DNA of 64,000 bases from Lojkania enalia (taxonomy: Eukaryota; Ascomycota; Dothideomycetes; Pleosporales), in NCBI GenBank assembly GCA_010094045.1, contig ML986675.1, forward strand, positions 29,007 through 93,006, in the 5' to 3' direction. A program made the position numbers and the translations under genes. The number at the start of each line of letters is the position of its first letter. The first letter of the stretch is position 1. The notes under the pieces were generated by a model, which ran no database searches, was not told the origin of the DNA, and worked only from the letters and a program-made list of their open reading frames with translations. Below, in pieces: positions 47,494-60,300 of this stretch.

Positions 47494-50400
47494 GGAAAAC
47501 ATGATGTGACCTAGGGAGGTAGCAGGATGAGGGCGAGCAAATTCTTTTTCCACAGAGGTAGGAAAATTTTAAGCTCACCCAGGAATCAAGAACCTTAGAC
47601 TACTTCTTACCTTGCTAAATTTCATTAAACTATGCACTGCCTTTGCTATTCTCTTGTCTATATTTCGGTCATGATTGTTTTGGAACTATGATGATTCACT
47701 TGCAGAGTTAGGATAGCAAAACATACAATATATCTGAATGTAAATCATAGAAGTCTTATAGTCGATAATTACTTTTCCGAGTAGTCCTGCAGGCATAAAG
47801 TGTAGTTCGAAAGAGAATTAAGTCAAGTAAGCAACCCTAAATGGCTACGGCAACTTGTATTATCATAAGTTAGTAAAACAGGTAGCGGCAACACGATATA
47901 TCTCGCTGCTGTGTGTGTGGGAGATGACTCCGATGCTTCTTTTATGCAGCGGTAATGGCTTTTATCTCAATTAGCTATAAAAAATAACAGGCGATAGTAA
48001 AAACCCACAAATGGAACCGATTGACTCTAAAACAACAGGACCTTCAAGCCTTTGATTCCTTTTGATATATGCAAATGGATAGCATATACGATGTCGAAGG
48101 CGGAATGTCACTCCAATATCTACGTATTCTCCCAACACAAAAGCTATTAAGCAGAGAGGTAATGCTTCAGGGATCTTACTTTTAGCCCTATTCTCTTCAT
48201 CACTACATTCCTCCATCTACGCCACCCAAAATAGACGTTAAGATAGTATAATGGGTATGAGCATACTAAAGTCCAAAGCCTGCATCATTGCCGGAATAGT
48301 TCTGATTAAACTACAAGATACTAGGTCAGCAAGCGAAAAATCTTATCTAGGTAGAGACCCGAATTGCATCATTTTCCTACTCATTCTGCTTCTCTATCTA
48401 ACTCTCAAAAGATTCTGGAGACTTCAGCAAGATTCCCCACGTTATAATCTGAACTTGCTTGCTTATCTAGATCTCATTATGTGAGGACAACAGTAAAGCG
48501 CCCGTCCGATTCCCCATATGACAAGAAGCTGCTGATGCACATGCATCGGAATTTGAGCAATCTATGGCCAATACAGACAATAAATGGGGCTAGAAATTTC
48601 TTTCGATGCGATAGGCTATGTTTAACGCCTCTAGTAAAAGTGTGAACTAAAAAGCTCATATCGTTCAAAAGGCGTTATTGTCTGCTACATTCACACATAA
48701 CTTTCATCCTCGTCCTACATCCTACCATCACCGTTTTCATCCAATATATAGCTGCTCTAGGGATAAAAATCGATTCATCTACTCATGAGCTTAAGACACG
48801 TCATTCCGAGAGATTGCCTTCGCCCATATAGTCAACAACCTAGCACAGAAATCACTAGGATGCATGTAGGGAGAGCAAGCACCGCACGTTGAAGTGGGGG
48901 CAGAATCCGGACTCTCCGATCCAGGAACATATGGTCACAACAATTATAACAATCTGTCCCACACAACTGCAAGTGCAAAGTTTGCTGGCACCCTAATTCG
49001 TTAGCGATGCAATAAAGAGTTTGGAAAGCACTGGGATACTATCAGGCACCTGCCATTTTCGTGGGGGCTACAGATCGCTCATCCGATCCAATCGGTGGGC
49101 TCCCCGATGAGCACCATCAATAACGGTGTACATAGCTCCAGTTGCAAAAGTCCGAACCATGGAAAGAGTATTGCAAATCTAAGCAGCGTTGAGTAAAGCC
49201 CATGATTGAAGTCCGATCATCGATGCTCCTAGATTTCACGAATATTGTAAGCATCCAAGAAAGCTGTCAGGATATTAGTGGTCCAGGGCTCTGCTACGCA
49301 AGGCTGCATCTCCCAAGTCATGATATTTCCTCACTCCCGGTGGAATGGATGCTAGCTTTCGGACACTTCCATGGGGGCCTTTCAGTAACGCCGTGGTTGT
49401 TGTAATTTCCCTTTAAGGCCGGTGATCCTCTCCGGTCGTATGACGCATGCCGGATGGGGGTTTATAGAGATTCAATATATCATTCTGGAATTCAGGTCAT
49501 TTAGATTCAGGCCTCCCACGTTGCGGGCCCTCTTTATGTAGTATCTATTGCAGAATATGGTTTTCTAGTCAAGCGCATGGTGCGAGGCATTGTAAGATTT
49601 TATTCTTTCTACATTAAACGTGCCTTTTCATTCGAGACTTTTGAGGACGCAGTTGATGCAGGCGCGATAGATCCACTATATGAACTATAAGTAAGGCTCA
49701 CGAGAATCATGGAATTCTAAAAAAATGAGGCAGTGCACCTGGTGGCTAGCTAAGTATCTGCATCCAGACAACACGCCCCCACCATATCGCTAGTGTACTG
49801 CAAGGAGCGACAACTGTACGACAAACTGCTAGCTCCTCTCCCTCCTCCTAGTAAAATATGGCTTGGAGCTGTATAAGCTTAAAATAAAACACGTTTTGTA
49901 CGTGTGACCGCCCCTGAAATAGCCTCGCTGAGCCAACTTGTACGACCTAGACTAGAAGTAAGATAGGGAGAGAAGTGTGAATTCCGCGGATATCCTCCGC
50001 ATCTCCGCAAATCTTGCGGAGCAGAACTTTGTTGAAAATAGTGTAGCGCCGCTAGGCCGAAAGAATCCGAGCTGTGTTATAGTTCAGCGAGACGCCATGC
50101 CCAGCAAAAATCACATATTATTAAGTCATTAGACCGAAGGTCTACAAAGCTAGGCGTAGGCCATAAACCTAAATTTTGTTTCTAGACTGAGATCTCGCGC
50201 TCACAGTTCATCTTGCATGCATGACATGCGCTGGATGCAAAGCAGGTTGCAAAATAGAGATAAGATCGCCACTCGGCAATCAGCAGACATAAGCAATGAA
50301 GCCCAATGTCAGACTGCTGGAGAATCCGTACCTGAGGGGTAACCCTGATAGCAATATCGAACCATGAGGAGATCACCATTCACATTATGCAGTCCTGGGT

Positions 50401-51184
50401 TAAGCAACGAGCCCTGCTCCTCACGTGACGTATGATCTCGTCCAACCACAGACGGCGAAGGCGACCCCGAGTTCACCGGTCGCACATAATAATTAGCCCT
50501 CAAACTCTGTTCCCACGCTTGTTAATCCCTCGCTATGTGATTATTTCATTGGTCACATATCGCCATTGGGCGCTTGTCGTCCGTGCATACGTCGGACTCC
50601 GAAGCGAATCAGCAGCGACTAAAGGTCCAGATTCGTTGAACCCCGGTCGGACAGCGAAGCAAGGCTTCAACCACGACACTCTATCTGACTGATGCGCAGG
50701 GATAGTTTGGGTCGGATTGGGCTTTTTGCATGATGGAGGAAGAGAGGAAGAAGAGGTACGCGGCAGGAGGAAGAAGCGCGTGCGAAACTGCTTTTCCAGG
50801 TAAGTTAGTAGAGGATCCCCACGTGGGAGAGCGAAATATCCAGGCTCATGTTGATCCTTCTGTGAGCATGATGCGAGGAGCTGTATTACCTGTGTTTGGA
50901 AAGGATGAGCAAAGGATGAGGATTGTAGAGTGTTTGCTTAAGCAGTTCTGTTTCATGTTATGCATTAGTCAGGGTTCGGTAGTTGAAAGAAGCTAGGACC
51001 TGTTGAGTCAGAGTCTCGTAAAAGTCATGCATTAATTATGCGGTCGTTTTTGGGGTTTGTGGAGCTTCACACAGTAGGAGGGAAATCTCCGAAATGAAGC
51101 TAACCTTTGAAATGGCGAGACCCATTGTTTGTCTATGTGAAAAAAAAAAATAAAAATAAATAAAAATAAAAAAATAACTACTTT
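47494..51184. other. gene-poor stretch, 3.7 kb
   Basis: I find no supported gene on either strand. Frames at 47,971-48,216 (minus), 48,251-48,484, 49,202-49,405 and 50,730-50,996 (plus) have no motif or conserved feel. The region includes palindromic CGG-rich sites near 49,983-50,021 and an A-rich simple tract at 51,140-51,178 beside the next gene's stop codon. Old, decayed sequence or non-coding transcription cannot be excluded. Confidence 0.45.
50003..50021. promoter_or_regulatory. CCG-N9-CGG inverted repeat
   Basis: CTCCGCAA, ATC, TTGCGGAG is a perfect 8-bp inverted repeat. It contains CCG and CGG half-sites nine bases apart, the pattern bound by many fungal Zn2Cys6 regulators. A second palindrome, TCCGCGGA, lies 13 bp upstream (49983-49990). 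No gene start is adjacent, so function is doubtful. Confidence 0.3.
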
Positions 51185-52717
51185 CTACCTCCTAGGTGAG
51201 GGCGGCGGCGGGTATTTTCTCCAATACTGCTCTTCCTGTTCCTCACAAAATTTGCTTGCCCTAGTGACAGACATCACCTTCTCTCTTTTAAACACATAAC
51301 CTGAGTCCCGTTTTCGCGGACTGCTGCGCGCTGAATCTCCATCGCTGCTTTCTATATCGAATTCTGGCACTGGCAGTATGCCAACCTGGCTAAGTGTTTT
51401 CGGAATTGGCGGTAGATCCTTCTGGGATCCAGCAGTCTGCGGACGAGAACGTGGAATCTCTACAATTCGATTAAAAAAATTCTCCGGTGGGTTAGGATCT
51501 GTAATGGGAGTTGCAACGTTCGAAGGAATGCGGATATGCTGAAAGTTGAGACGACTAGAAGAGCGATCTAGGCCATGTGTTTCCAGTGGCCTGCAATAGT
51601 CCTCTTTTATTGGAAGCGACGATGCTTGGGAGCTCATCGAGTTGAACTTAGATCGATTCTTTCGGAAGCAATCTTTGAAGTTGCAGCGCTCAAGACATTC
51701 TAGGATTCTACCATCAGTTTTCTCGGCCCCGGAAATGATCCTGAGGATAAATGGATGGAGGCAAGGAACGCATGCGGTGATGACGGAGAGGTTCTGCGCA
51801 ATTTGGACACAAAGCACGGTTCGCCAGTATACATAAGTAAAGTCCCAAGACGACGAATAACGATTGAAGAATGTCAACTGCGCAGCAACGGCGGCAACAA
51901 TGCTTACAGATAGGTCAGCTCAGGATTCCAATGGATCTCTCGCTAAACTCACCTTAATCGCGATAAAAATGCAAATGACACAGAGACCCTCCTTCCAGCT
52001 TCTAGTCGGATGTTCCAAACAAATAAGGGTATCAAGACGAGAATAACTTCCACGACTATGTTTGTGATGCCGACGTAATTTACAAACTGTACGAGATTGT
52101 AGCACTTGTTGTTCTGAAAGTCCCACGGGCGCGGTAAGTGGCACGGAAATGCAGTGACGAAGACTCCGGAGATGGTCCAGATAGTAGTGAATGCAATGAA
52201 CACTAATGCAGTATATTTGACCAGGTTTCCAGCAAGTATCTTTTTGATGAGGAGACAAGCAGATATCCTGGCGCAGCCAAAATTGGCGATATATAGCATG
52301 CAGCCAACATACTCAGACTGAAACTGTCAACGACTAATAGCGGAAAGACAAGGGACCGAGCTGACCTTTTGGAATATTCGAATTTGATCCTGAGTTAGAT
52401 CGCTCCAATGCTGCCCTAAAGCATGAACAGATTCAATCGAGACTGCAATCGTTTGTCCAATGCTGGCTAGCTGCTTTTACTTAGCGGTGGTTGAGGCAGG
52501 CGAATTCTTTACTCACAGCAGCGAGAAGAATGAAAATATCGTCCAATCCAAATCTGCGACCCTTCTGTCCCATAGCAAACTTCATCGCAAAACGAGTTGT
52601 AAGAATAAAGACCATCACAACCAGCAATATCCAAGATACAACGCTAACGATCATGCCGCGGTCGCCGATCGGGGCAGTATGCCGCCTCTCAAAGATCCCC
52701 CCCCAGCCATCGAGCAT
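51185..52717 (-). CDS. SAT4-type integral membrane protein with long C-terminal tail
   Basis: A second seven-helix protein of the fungal SAT4/Pth11-like group. Exons 52717-52517, 52470-52366, 52323-51953 and 51902-51185 (introns 46, 42 and 50 nt) stay in phase and give 464 residues. The start ATG at 52717 opens MLDGWGGIFERRHTAPIGDR before helix 1 (GMIVSVVSWILLVVMVFIL). Family features: RFGLDDIFILLAALASIGQ, an aromatic-rich IANFGCARISACLLI helix, FPCHLPRPWDF with the usual cysteine, then IVVEVILVLIPLFVW. The tail of about 170 residues is Ser/Pro-rich, with PENFFNRIVEIPRSRPQTAG and a PPPPSPRR end, probably cytosolic. A receptor-like or signalling role is possible; no ligand can be named. Confidence 0.88.
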
Positions 52718-54702
52718 GTTGAAGAGTATCCAAAGAAATAAAGTCCAGTCCTCGTTGGCACTAAAGTGAGCGGTACCCGGGGAGTCATGTGATGTGCCCA
52801 CCGGCCCTACGGCCAGTAAAGTCGAGGTAAAGTCCTCCCAAACAGCAAGCGATGCAGTAGCGACTGGGGAGGTAGGGCTTATAGCTCTGTGCCCGCAGGA
52901 TAGGGTGCTCGAGCGTTATACGAGACGATCCGGGCTATGGCAGCGCGATAGGCTGATGTATGAAGGATCCGAAGTGTGAGCTTAATTGTGCTTACGCTCC
53001 CGCAAGGATCGGCCAATGTTGCACCTGAACTTGGACGAGGGCTCCAGCGCCCGAAGACGGTCAAGACTTGCGAAAGTCCGGGCTTAGAGTTTGTGCGTGT
53101 ACAACGTAATTGTAATATGAGCTTGTGCCTCGCCGGGAAGATGGGCGCGGGGGCTCGATCATCTCAGCATCATTCAGGACTGGACCCACACACAACATCA
53201 GGACGCGCACGGTGCAAGAAGGATAAGCAAGCCAGCTGTGCATATGCTACAGAGTGGGTCCAGGCAAAAGAGCCGGGGCAGACGGGACTGGGTAGGGTGT
53301 AGACCACACGAGCGGGACCAGGCAGACAAAGAAGGCTGGAACGAGTGAAAAGATGATGAAAAAGGTGGCCTTTCTAGCAACCGTGGACGAGCGACAGCAG
53401 TTTCGGACATTGAGAGAGGTAAGCGATGATAGTCCCCGGTGCACGGGCCGCAGTAATAAGCACCGCAAAGGCCCACAGGATTGCTTTTAATATCGCGTTG
53501 GGTTACACGACCGTGTAGCCGTCGGCAAGGGTATTTGAGGGAGGCGACGATTGGCTGAAAAGCTGATGGAATCTTCTGTGGCCCCTTCTAGCGTGCGCGT
53601 GCTGTTTCACGTGGCGGTCATGTTTATCCTCCATAGTGGCACCATGCCTGGACGAGCAAGTCGTGAGGTCCTGCTTTATCCGCACCCGGCCGGATACATG
53701 GCTTCGGCCGAAAACTCAACGTCATCGATAATCGTCAACAGTCGCCCCGACCACCATCGCATTCTATCACGCCCCCGTTTCGGGAAAGGTGCCGCGCTTC
53801 AGTTACTTTCGGCCCTCTTGAGCCGCTCTACGTCTTTTACTACCAAACTCTGATGCAACGAATATCGCGCGGCCAGTTCATATTGCCGGATATGGCTGCC
53901 TAGAATAAATAAGGTAGCTCTTCGTCTCACAGCACTGCACTATCTGACCGCATTCACATGTTAACTTTCTATTCAGCCAACGCGTCATCGCTTTCGGAAT
54001 TTTCTCCAGTTCTTGTCTTAGGCAATTTCCAAAGCCTTCCGCTGTCTAGCATAATATCCAATCGTAGCTCAGACACTTCAAGCGTCGAGGCGGATATCAC
54101 CGCATGGATCACGGCATGCAGAGACTTTCCGGTCTTACCGATATTAAGAATTTGTGAAACCGCCATGACCGCGCATGGTCGCTATCGAACTCCTTAGACA
54201 TGAAAATTTCAATCTATGAAGTTATACTATGCTAGGATGGCAGGTGATATTGATGGTGCTTTCCGAGATGCTTAACATCGCCCAAATACTCATAGGGCAA
54301 ATGTTCAAAGCAAGATGCAAAATCTAACTAAAGCTTTGAGAGCAATTTCGGATTATCAGCCCGTGAAATGGTAAAGTAATTGAATATATTCTAAGTTCTG
54401 ACGTCTATCAAAACCGACACGACTGAGCCCAAAACTTAGAACATCCAACGCGATTAGAATCATCAGCTATCCAAACTAGAATCTATCCAAAACAGCCTTG
54501 ACCGGGTCAAGAAAATACAATGCACGAGACAAAGGCACGCATATACGCATATACGCACATATCTGCCACAATAAACAATACCTTCTTCCCTTTTCAAGAC
54601 AAGCGCATCAACAAGTGTATTAATATTGCAGGAGGAAGTAGCTAGCCACAAAAAATTAACATTTTTAACGTAGCCATTGCCCAATGTTGTAGGCAGTACG
54701 TA
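52718..54702. other. intergenic, 2.0 kb
   Basis: It holds the upstream region of the SAT4-type gene and GC-richer sequence to about 53,850. Open frames here (for example 52,976-53,302, 53,198-53,476 and 53,551-53,853) look like products of GC content, without motifs. From about 54,200 it becomes AT-rich towards the transposon. Confidence 0.45.
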
Positions 54703-56524
54703 CTTCCTAAGCGAGTGGCCCACCCAACCTACTTCAAACGATTCTACAAGCTAATATACTAACAACGCAGCGAAATACTCTTAATATAGTAGCTATTCCA
54801 GTTTAAGTAGTATCTACAGTATCCTTTTTACAGGTACGTGGGTTGTGCCTAGGCTCCCCGCAGCTCGCGCAGCGCGCTAAAGCCAGCGTGCTCGCGTCTA
54901 ATCGAGCCCTACCTTGGCGCCTTTCGCTCTCCAGCTGCTGCTTGGCACCCTTTTAAGCGATACTCTCCTCTCCCTCTGCCCTTGTTAAGATGCTTTGCTT
55001 CTAAATCTACTTCCTCATACGCTGTTTACGCTTTATAGCTGCGTCACTGGCCTTCTTAAGAGTAGAGACTTAATCGCGTAGCAGTACCATTGGATACTCT
55101 ATTATTTCAGTGCCTTTAGCAAGCTAATCAATTGATTGAATAATTAACGGAAGAGAAGAATCTTAATACCTTCGAATCCAATTACAAACTAGCGCTAACT
55201 AAATACCTAGCTCGCGTACGTTGCTAGTGGATCGAGACTCTTATAAAGCTTCTAGTGTAGCTAGCAACAGCAGTATATTAAGCCTCACATCAAGCTTTAG
55301 GAGCACAGCCTCTAGATTATATAGTACCAGGCCAGCGCCTCGAAATCCGGCGTATATATTAGCCTCTATAATCGCCTGCTTACAGGCCGTGTAGAAGGCC
55401 GGCAGGAACTGAAGATTTACAATATAGTTGATATAGCTATATATAAGGCTAGTAATCTAATCTCTATTCACGCGTTTTAATGGCGAGAAGTACCTAATAT
55501 TAAGTGGCTGCAAAAGGTATAATAAATAATACGGTATATAGAGAGTATAGACTTTATTCTCTTTGAAGAGCTTCTAGGATTCGAGCGAGTTATAGCTCTC
55601 ATATCTATTAATAACTAGTAGCTGCTAATAACTAGTAGCTACTATATGCCTCCTCAACGATCCTTTATATACATAATAAAGTAATTCAGCTAGACAACTC
55701 CTAGCTTATTAGTAGTCCAGCTGTCATCGCGCACTATAATAGCCTAGTCGAGTAGTATATCCTCTTCATACTAGGTAAAGAGATGCTATTTACCAGAAAA
55801 GATGATCAACGGTAGAATTGCCTATCTAGTAGCGTTAGTTCTATAGATTGCTATAACCTACTCACAATTACCTAGCTGAATCCCCTTTAGCCTGCTATAC
55901 CTCTCTAAGCTTGTAACAGCTAGCCGAGCTAATATCTTACCTGTTATAAGACCCGTCTTATTAAAGTTATAGGTATCCTTATAATAGATACCATATATAA
56001 CTTTAGTACACGCTACAAGATTAAACAAGATCTTAATAGTCTTAGGATTTTTATATAGGGCTTTCTACCGATCTTACGGTCGATTAAGACGTATTTTAAG
56101 GCTACCCATCCGCTTAACGAAGTTCTTTTGCCCATCCCTACTAACCTGCCTATCAGCACCCTTAGTAAGCAGCTTATCCACTCTATCCTGCACAGCATTT
56201 AGAGAAGGCGTAAACCCTCGTAAATCTAAGTCTAGTATATACTTAACAACTACCTCATATTGTAGCTTAGTAAACTTCTTAAAGTTAGCCTAGCAATCGC
56301 GTCGCGTAGTAGTTCTGGCGCATCGTCGTCGCATTGTCGTTCGAGGGCACTAGAAGGTCGACGAAGCGCGCCTCGCGCTTAGGATCTACTTCCAATCGAT
56401 AGCTGAGATAGCAAGGGCAATATCTGCTTCATTATAGGTTGATTGAGTTGTAATTTATTGGGCCATTATAGTTAAAAGTTAATGCGTTGCGTAAAGTTGA
56501 TAAGGTGGGCGACCGCTTAGGAAG
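54703..56524 (-). mobile_element. pogo/Fot1-like element E, complete but mutated
   Basis: TIRs start CTTCCTAAGCG at the left and end CGCTTAGGAAG at the right, with TA on both sides (54701-54702 and 56525-56526). Length is 1822 bp. The minus strand carries the decayed transposase. At about 55,577-55,620 it reads LLVINRYESYNSLES, where the D of the DGHxSH-type motif and both histidines are replaced by RIP-type changes. The C-terminal CCHC knuckle is intact at 54830-54871: CASCGEPRHNPRTC. Stops occur throughout. Mutation is milder than in the left block, so it is younger or less exposed to RIP. It lies just downstream of the NLR-like pseudogene. Confidence 0.85.
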
Positions 56525-56654
56525 TACATTATAGCATTCGCTCGTCCATCCGATCGTCCAATCGAATTATCGATCGAAAACACATTCTACATAGTCTATC
56601 AATATAGAGAAAGTCATATTCGTAACATTAACATTTTTAAATCTAGCTTTCTCT

Positions 56655-57320
56655 CTAAACTCGAGCATTAGAGTCCCATAGGACATTTAAGCCCTTAGCT
56701 TCCATGTCCTTAAGCTTCAATTCCTTGAGGATCGCCCTTTTCAACTTCGTATTCGCTATTCCGAAGAACTTAGATGTATCTTCAGCTAGGCTATCCAATG
56801 TCTTTTTTTTTGCATTCCGGTCGACTTTCTTCTCAATAGTTCTGAGGATTTTGTTGTCGCTATACTCAGGCTGTTCAAGTGATGCGTCTACCAAGCCGCC
56901 TGTGATAGTCTTGAGCATGCTTCGGGGTGGCAATCCAGGTCTCGAGTTATCAGAGTCTTCTACTCCGTCCAGATGTGGCATGCTTTGCGAGTGAAGCTGT
57001 TGTCGATCCTTGGGCACGGGTTGGAAGATAGGACCGGCCTTGCTGATGATATTGAAGCAGATGTCGCGTAGTGCCAGCGATCGGATCATTAACACTATAC
57101 CCTCTTTGATTGCTTGGTGCTCTTCTTCTTCTTCATCGGCCTCGTTTTCTCGGTCATCGTCACTTCTGTCTATAGTTAGTGTCCGAGAATTTGGCAGAGT
57201 TGGTCCCGAACCTACACCCTCCGCCTCTTTGATCAACCTTCTACGCTGAGCATCTTCATCCCCATCAAACAGTGCATCTGTATTCCTTTGGTACACGTAG
57301 GTTACAACAATATGACTCAT
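56655..57320 (-). CDS. Hypothetical protein, 221 residues
   Basis: A single open frame with ATG at 57320 (TGAACAATGAG), whose start follows the stop of the TPR frame upstream by a few bases. The protein starts MSHIVVTYVYQRNTDALFDG and has an acidic stretch (DDDRENEADEEEEEHQ) at about 54-69. A possible helical segment follows (KEGIVLMIRSLALRDICFNI). The C-terminal half is lysine-rich (EKKVDRNAKKKTLDSLAEDT). I do not recognise a family. It is the only intact frame in this locus and could be the end of the adjacent multidomain protein, cut off by a stop, or a small separate gene. Expression is uncertain. Confidence 0.5.
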   Translation of the reverse strand: MSHIVVTYVYQRNTDALFDGDEDAQRRRLIKEAEGVGSGPTLPNSRTLTIDRSDDDRENEADEEEEEHQAIKEGIVLMIRSLALRDICFNIISKAGPIFQPVPKDRQQLHSQSMPHLDGVEDSDNSRPGLPPRSMLKTITGGLVDASLEQPEYSDNKILRTIEKKVDRNAKKKTLDSLAEDTSKFFGIANTKLKRAILKELKLKDMEAKGLNVLWDSNARV

Positions 57321-57322
57321 TG

Positions 57323-60300
57323 TTCATTTCATTGCTCGTCGCCCTGTACTACCCGCGACCTTGTCACTTTCTCTTTGCTCTCGTCGAAGGCGCCGTACGG
57401 CTTCCTCCAGTCTTCGCGCTTGGTCTATCTTGTTCTGTCTCTTGAAGACCTCCTTTAATTCTTCAAACGCAGCTATTGTATGCGGGTAACCCTCGCGTAG
57501 ATCTTGTTTGCTCTATACTAGGAGACTCAATAGCAGCCCCTCAGCCTCAGGAAGACAAGATTGTTCGATGTGATGTGCGGCGACGTCGCGCATAATGTTG
57601 AGAGTCTCTGGATGATCTTTACTAAGGGTTTCCAATCTTTCCCTGTACACCTTCCGCTGCAAGCCTTCTGCGACGGACTAAAGGTCTAAGCAGCTCAGCG
57701 TAATAGCATAATTGCGCATTGCAAGCCAAGTTGTCAGACAATCTACCAATTTCTTCTCGCAAATCTCTAATAGGTGCTTTGAAACTCCATGGCTTCTTTT
57801 TAGTCTCCCCGCCAGCCACGTATAGCAGCCAGATGACCCTGGCTTCGGAGAGTATCTTCATGCTTGTCACCTAAGGTGCGCTGATATATTCCAACTGCTG
57901 GCATCAGCACCTCTTCGGAATCCGTTATCTTGCCTTGCTCGAAGAGAATTCTACACATGTTATATATAGCTGCCAAAGTCTCCTTTTGTTCATCTTCTAG
58001 GACTCGCTTCCGGATTTCCAAAGCCTCGCGACCCATGCGCACTGCGGCTTTGTGAAATCCACGCACTCGATAACACCAAGAAAGATTGTTCAGAAGCTTG
58101 GGTTTGTGTTTCTTCTCGTTCGTTAATCCATCTAAGTTGTCTAAGACTGACTGTGTGTGGGACGAATACAGCTCGTACATCTTCCAATCCTGCTTTGAGC
58201 CTTCTGCAGGTGGAAATGCCTCCGCTACTGCAACTAAAGCTGGATTGGCCCATTTTGCGTTCTGATTATGTTCCTGGAGCCAACGATGCATGACTAGTTG
58301 GTCAATTGGTTAAATGTTACACGTCCGCGGTATATCGGTCGGACTTAATGTTGCGTTGCGTGGGACGTAAGGCTAGGAGATGAACGAAAATACCTTCACC
58401 TCGTCTCCCGCATCGTCAAACTCAAAGCCCGTCTTCTCACTATTGATTCGGCAAAGAAGCAATTCCGGGATATCCCGGGGATTGAGATATACCATTAAAG
58501 AGAACATCTCCACATCTTTTTGATTTTTTGCCTGAAGCTGTTTCAATGAGATCATCCATGGGGTCGTCACGGCGCTATTGTCTTCGTAATCCGTGAGGCC
58601 ATGTCCAAAGAGCTCGAGCAAATTGTTCTTATTCTCTTAATAATGCTAAAGATATGTATGGATGGTAATGTCGTTGCCTTTGATGAGTGAAATCGCCTAG
58701 ACTATCGCGAGAGGAAAATGGTGAAGCACCCTTGTGAGCTCATGAACATCGTTCAGGCGATATTTTTGCGTGCCTAACAACTTGCAAAGTAGCTCATTAT
58801 ACTCTAGTGAATTCAGTAAACTAACTTGTTTGACATTATCCTCGTGGGTAAAAGCCATCGCGCGATCTTATAGTTCTGAGTAGTGAGTAATGTTGAACCG
58901 TGGGAACAGTCTGGTATATATTCCATCAGCCGCTTGAATTGAAGGTGATTGCTTGGGTTGCTCGCTCCATGGGCTATATTGAGGCTTTGAGGATCGTCCG
59001 CACCATCAATAATCATGATCCATCTACCAAGACGACTATCTAGCAAGGTCCTCCGCACTAAGTTGAAGATGACGGCGTTTGGTGCGTCATACCCTGGGAT
59101 CTTAAGAGTCCTGGCTATCGTCGCAATAGATTTATAGACATTCTCGAAGCTATCAGCTTAAATCCAGAACACAGAGGTCTCTGGGGCTTCTAAGTCATCA
59201 AAGTTTTGCCCTTCTTTGATGGCATAAGCGCACTGTATCGCAAGATCGGTTTTGCTTTAGAATCTTAGATATCATGAGACAAGAAACTAGCATACCCTAC
59301 TCCACCAAGCCCATGTACAGCAAATTTGCATTGGCCATCATGGTCTGATATGAGATACTTGCACACTTTGGATATAAGGTCTTTACGCCCTGCAAAGTTA
59401 CGATTTTGATTATCAGGGACCTCGACTAGAAAATTATGTTAGATCTAAAACCAACTCATGTTTTACTTCTAAATCTCCAACCCTACTCACAAATCGGACC
59501 CTCATGACGTTCCGAATCGGCCACTCTTGCGAAGAGCTCAGAATTAAGACCAGGAGAGGAGGCTTGGGCACCTAGCAGACCATAGGGATTGCCGACAGCG
59601 CGTGATGCAAACAAACGAAGCCATTATTCCTTCACGGTATTTCTAACAGCTTCTCTAGCCAGAGAAATAATATTTTCCTCACCTTGCTCGCATTCGCTAT
59701 CCTCTTTAGCAAATTTGCACACGTCGCAATGAGTAGCGTTCAGTGCAACTGCCACTTCACGAGACCCGCCAAGTCCAAGTACTGCCGAATTTCGCTCGAC
59801 GACCTACTGTCATTCGTTCGAAGACCTTTTTCAGCAACCAAGTGGAAGAACAACTAGGCTGTCTATACTCACCATACCGAGCCGACCATGGGGCCTGGTT
59901 TCAAAGTTTCATACTGGAAGCATTCTAATTGATGTCGAAAAGCAGCATTTAATTCCTCGAAGAATTCTGACGACGCATCCAGATCCTTAGCTGACACATT
60001 CGGCGGGTTGCCGAAAATTGCGTTGACGATATTGGCCACTATCCGTCCAAGTGTAATATATTTGCTATTACCACAGCAATGTAGTGTCGCGAAAAAAGCA
60101 ATTCCGTACGCAGCAGTCAGTACGGAGTCGTAATTTCTATCCAGCTTTGCTTCGATTAACGCCGGACCATACAGTAGTCTATGGTTTCTGGATAAAAACT
60201 AATTGAAAAAGGGCCATCGTGAACCCACTGTACATTTTTTACCACCAGTCCTCCCAAACTATGAGCCGCAAATGTGATTGGACGCCTTTCGCACTATTTC

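Noticed and set aside
53198..53853. Several open frames on both strands
   Set aside because: They overlap each other in GC-richer sequence, lack motifs and mostly begin at non-ATG codons.
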